From: an uncultured Ruminococcus sp.
GTDB taxonomy: Bacteria > Bacillota > Clostridia > Oscillospirales > Ruminococcaceae
Length of the DNA: 14,681 nucleotides
Direction of reading: 5' to 3'
Assembly: GCA_937894495.1 (NCBI GenBank)
Contig: CALCRR010000069.1
Coordinates: 1 to 14,681, forward strand
A program made the position numbers and the translations under genes. Below, one piece after another: positions 14,609-14,681 of this stretch (positions within the stretch are counted from its first letter, which is position 1; each line of letters opens with the position of its first letter). The notes below the pieces were generated by a model, which saw only the letters and a program-made list of their open reading frames with translations, did not search any database and was not told the origin of the DNA.

Positions 14609-14622
14609 TGCCTCTAGAGGCA
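14609..14622. repeat. 14-bp perfect palindrome TGCCTCTAGAGGCA
   Basis: A perfect 14-bp inverted repeat whose right half is the first GAGGCA of the heptamer array that starts at 14617. It may simply arise where the array meets an inverted copy of its own unit. Confidence 0.7.
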
Positions 14623-14644
14623 AGAGGTCAGAGGCAAGAGGCAA
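14617..14644 (+). repeat. Heptamer tandem repeat GAGGCAA x4 (second locus)
   Basis: Units GAGGCAA, GAGGTCA, GAGGCAA, GAGGCAA at exact 7-bp spacing, the same unit as the array at 11039-11066. The sequence from 14645 to the window end shows no gene or structure I can support. Confidence 0.85.
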
Positions 14645-14681
14645 GAAATTTTCTAACCTCACAAAGTCTGAAAAGAGGACT

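Noticed and set aside
14509..14644. CRISPR array or mobile-element end
   Set aside because: Units are 7 bp without spacers, and there is no transposase, terminal inverted repeat or target duplication.

Overview
The window looks like chromosomal DNA of a Gram-positive, low-to-mid GC member of the Bacillota, most likely a Ruminococcus-like Clostridium relative. The evidence is strong purine-rich Shine-Dalgarno sites, sigma-A promoters with 17-bp spacers, U-tailed intrinsic terminators, an rsmD-coaD gene pair, and secreted proteins ending in a TG / Ala-rich helix / Lys-Arg tail. The genus is inferred from protein style and was not tested by search. No tRNA, rRNA, CRISPR array, IS element or phage gene was seen.

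Layout. (1) 72-863: a short-chain dehydrogenase with its own terminator. (2) 1041-2366: a secreted protein with an unrecognised ectodomain, a long Ser/Gly/Asp-rich stalk and a degenerate sorting signal, as a single transcription unit. (3) 2520-4137: an operon of rsmD (16S rRNA methyltransferase), coaD (coenzyme A biosynthesis) and a coiled-coil protein of unknown role. (4) 4307-8296: a 1329-residue cell-wall-anchored subtilisin-like protease behind a perfect consensus promoter. (5) Minus strand, 10629 down to 8432: a leucine-biosynthesis operon, leuC - unknown 131-aa gene - leuD, ending in a terminator that faces the protease terminator. (6) 10865-11038: a divergent 57-aa small protein. (7) 11039-11595: a long non-coding stretch with heptamer repeats, a large inverted repeat, a perfect consensus promoter and a structured RNA of about 270 nt ending in a strong terminator directly in front of the next ribosome-binding site. 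(8) 11596-14519: a CotH-kinase-like lipoprotein and an EstA/CE1-like esterase. (9) 14520-14681: three sets of 7-bp tandem repeats.

Most interesting region. The leader at 11304-11577 sits between a promoter and the cotH-like gene. Only 18 bases separate the terminator U-tract from the start codon, and the ribosome-binding site lies within them. There is no room for another promoter, so transcription of the lipoprotein gene apparently has to read through the terminator. The leader also holds a segment that can pair with the 5' arm of the terminator, which is the layout of a riboswitch or attenuator. I could not match it to a known riboswitch class by eye. The other recurring oddity is 7-bp tandem repeats of three unrelated sequences placed right at gene 3' ends, in one case supplying the stop codon.
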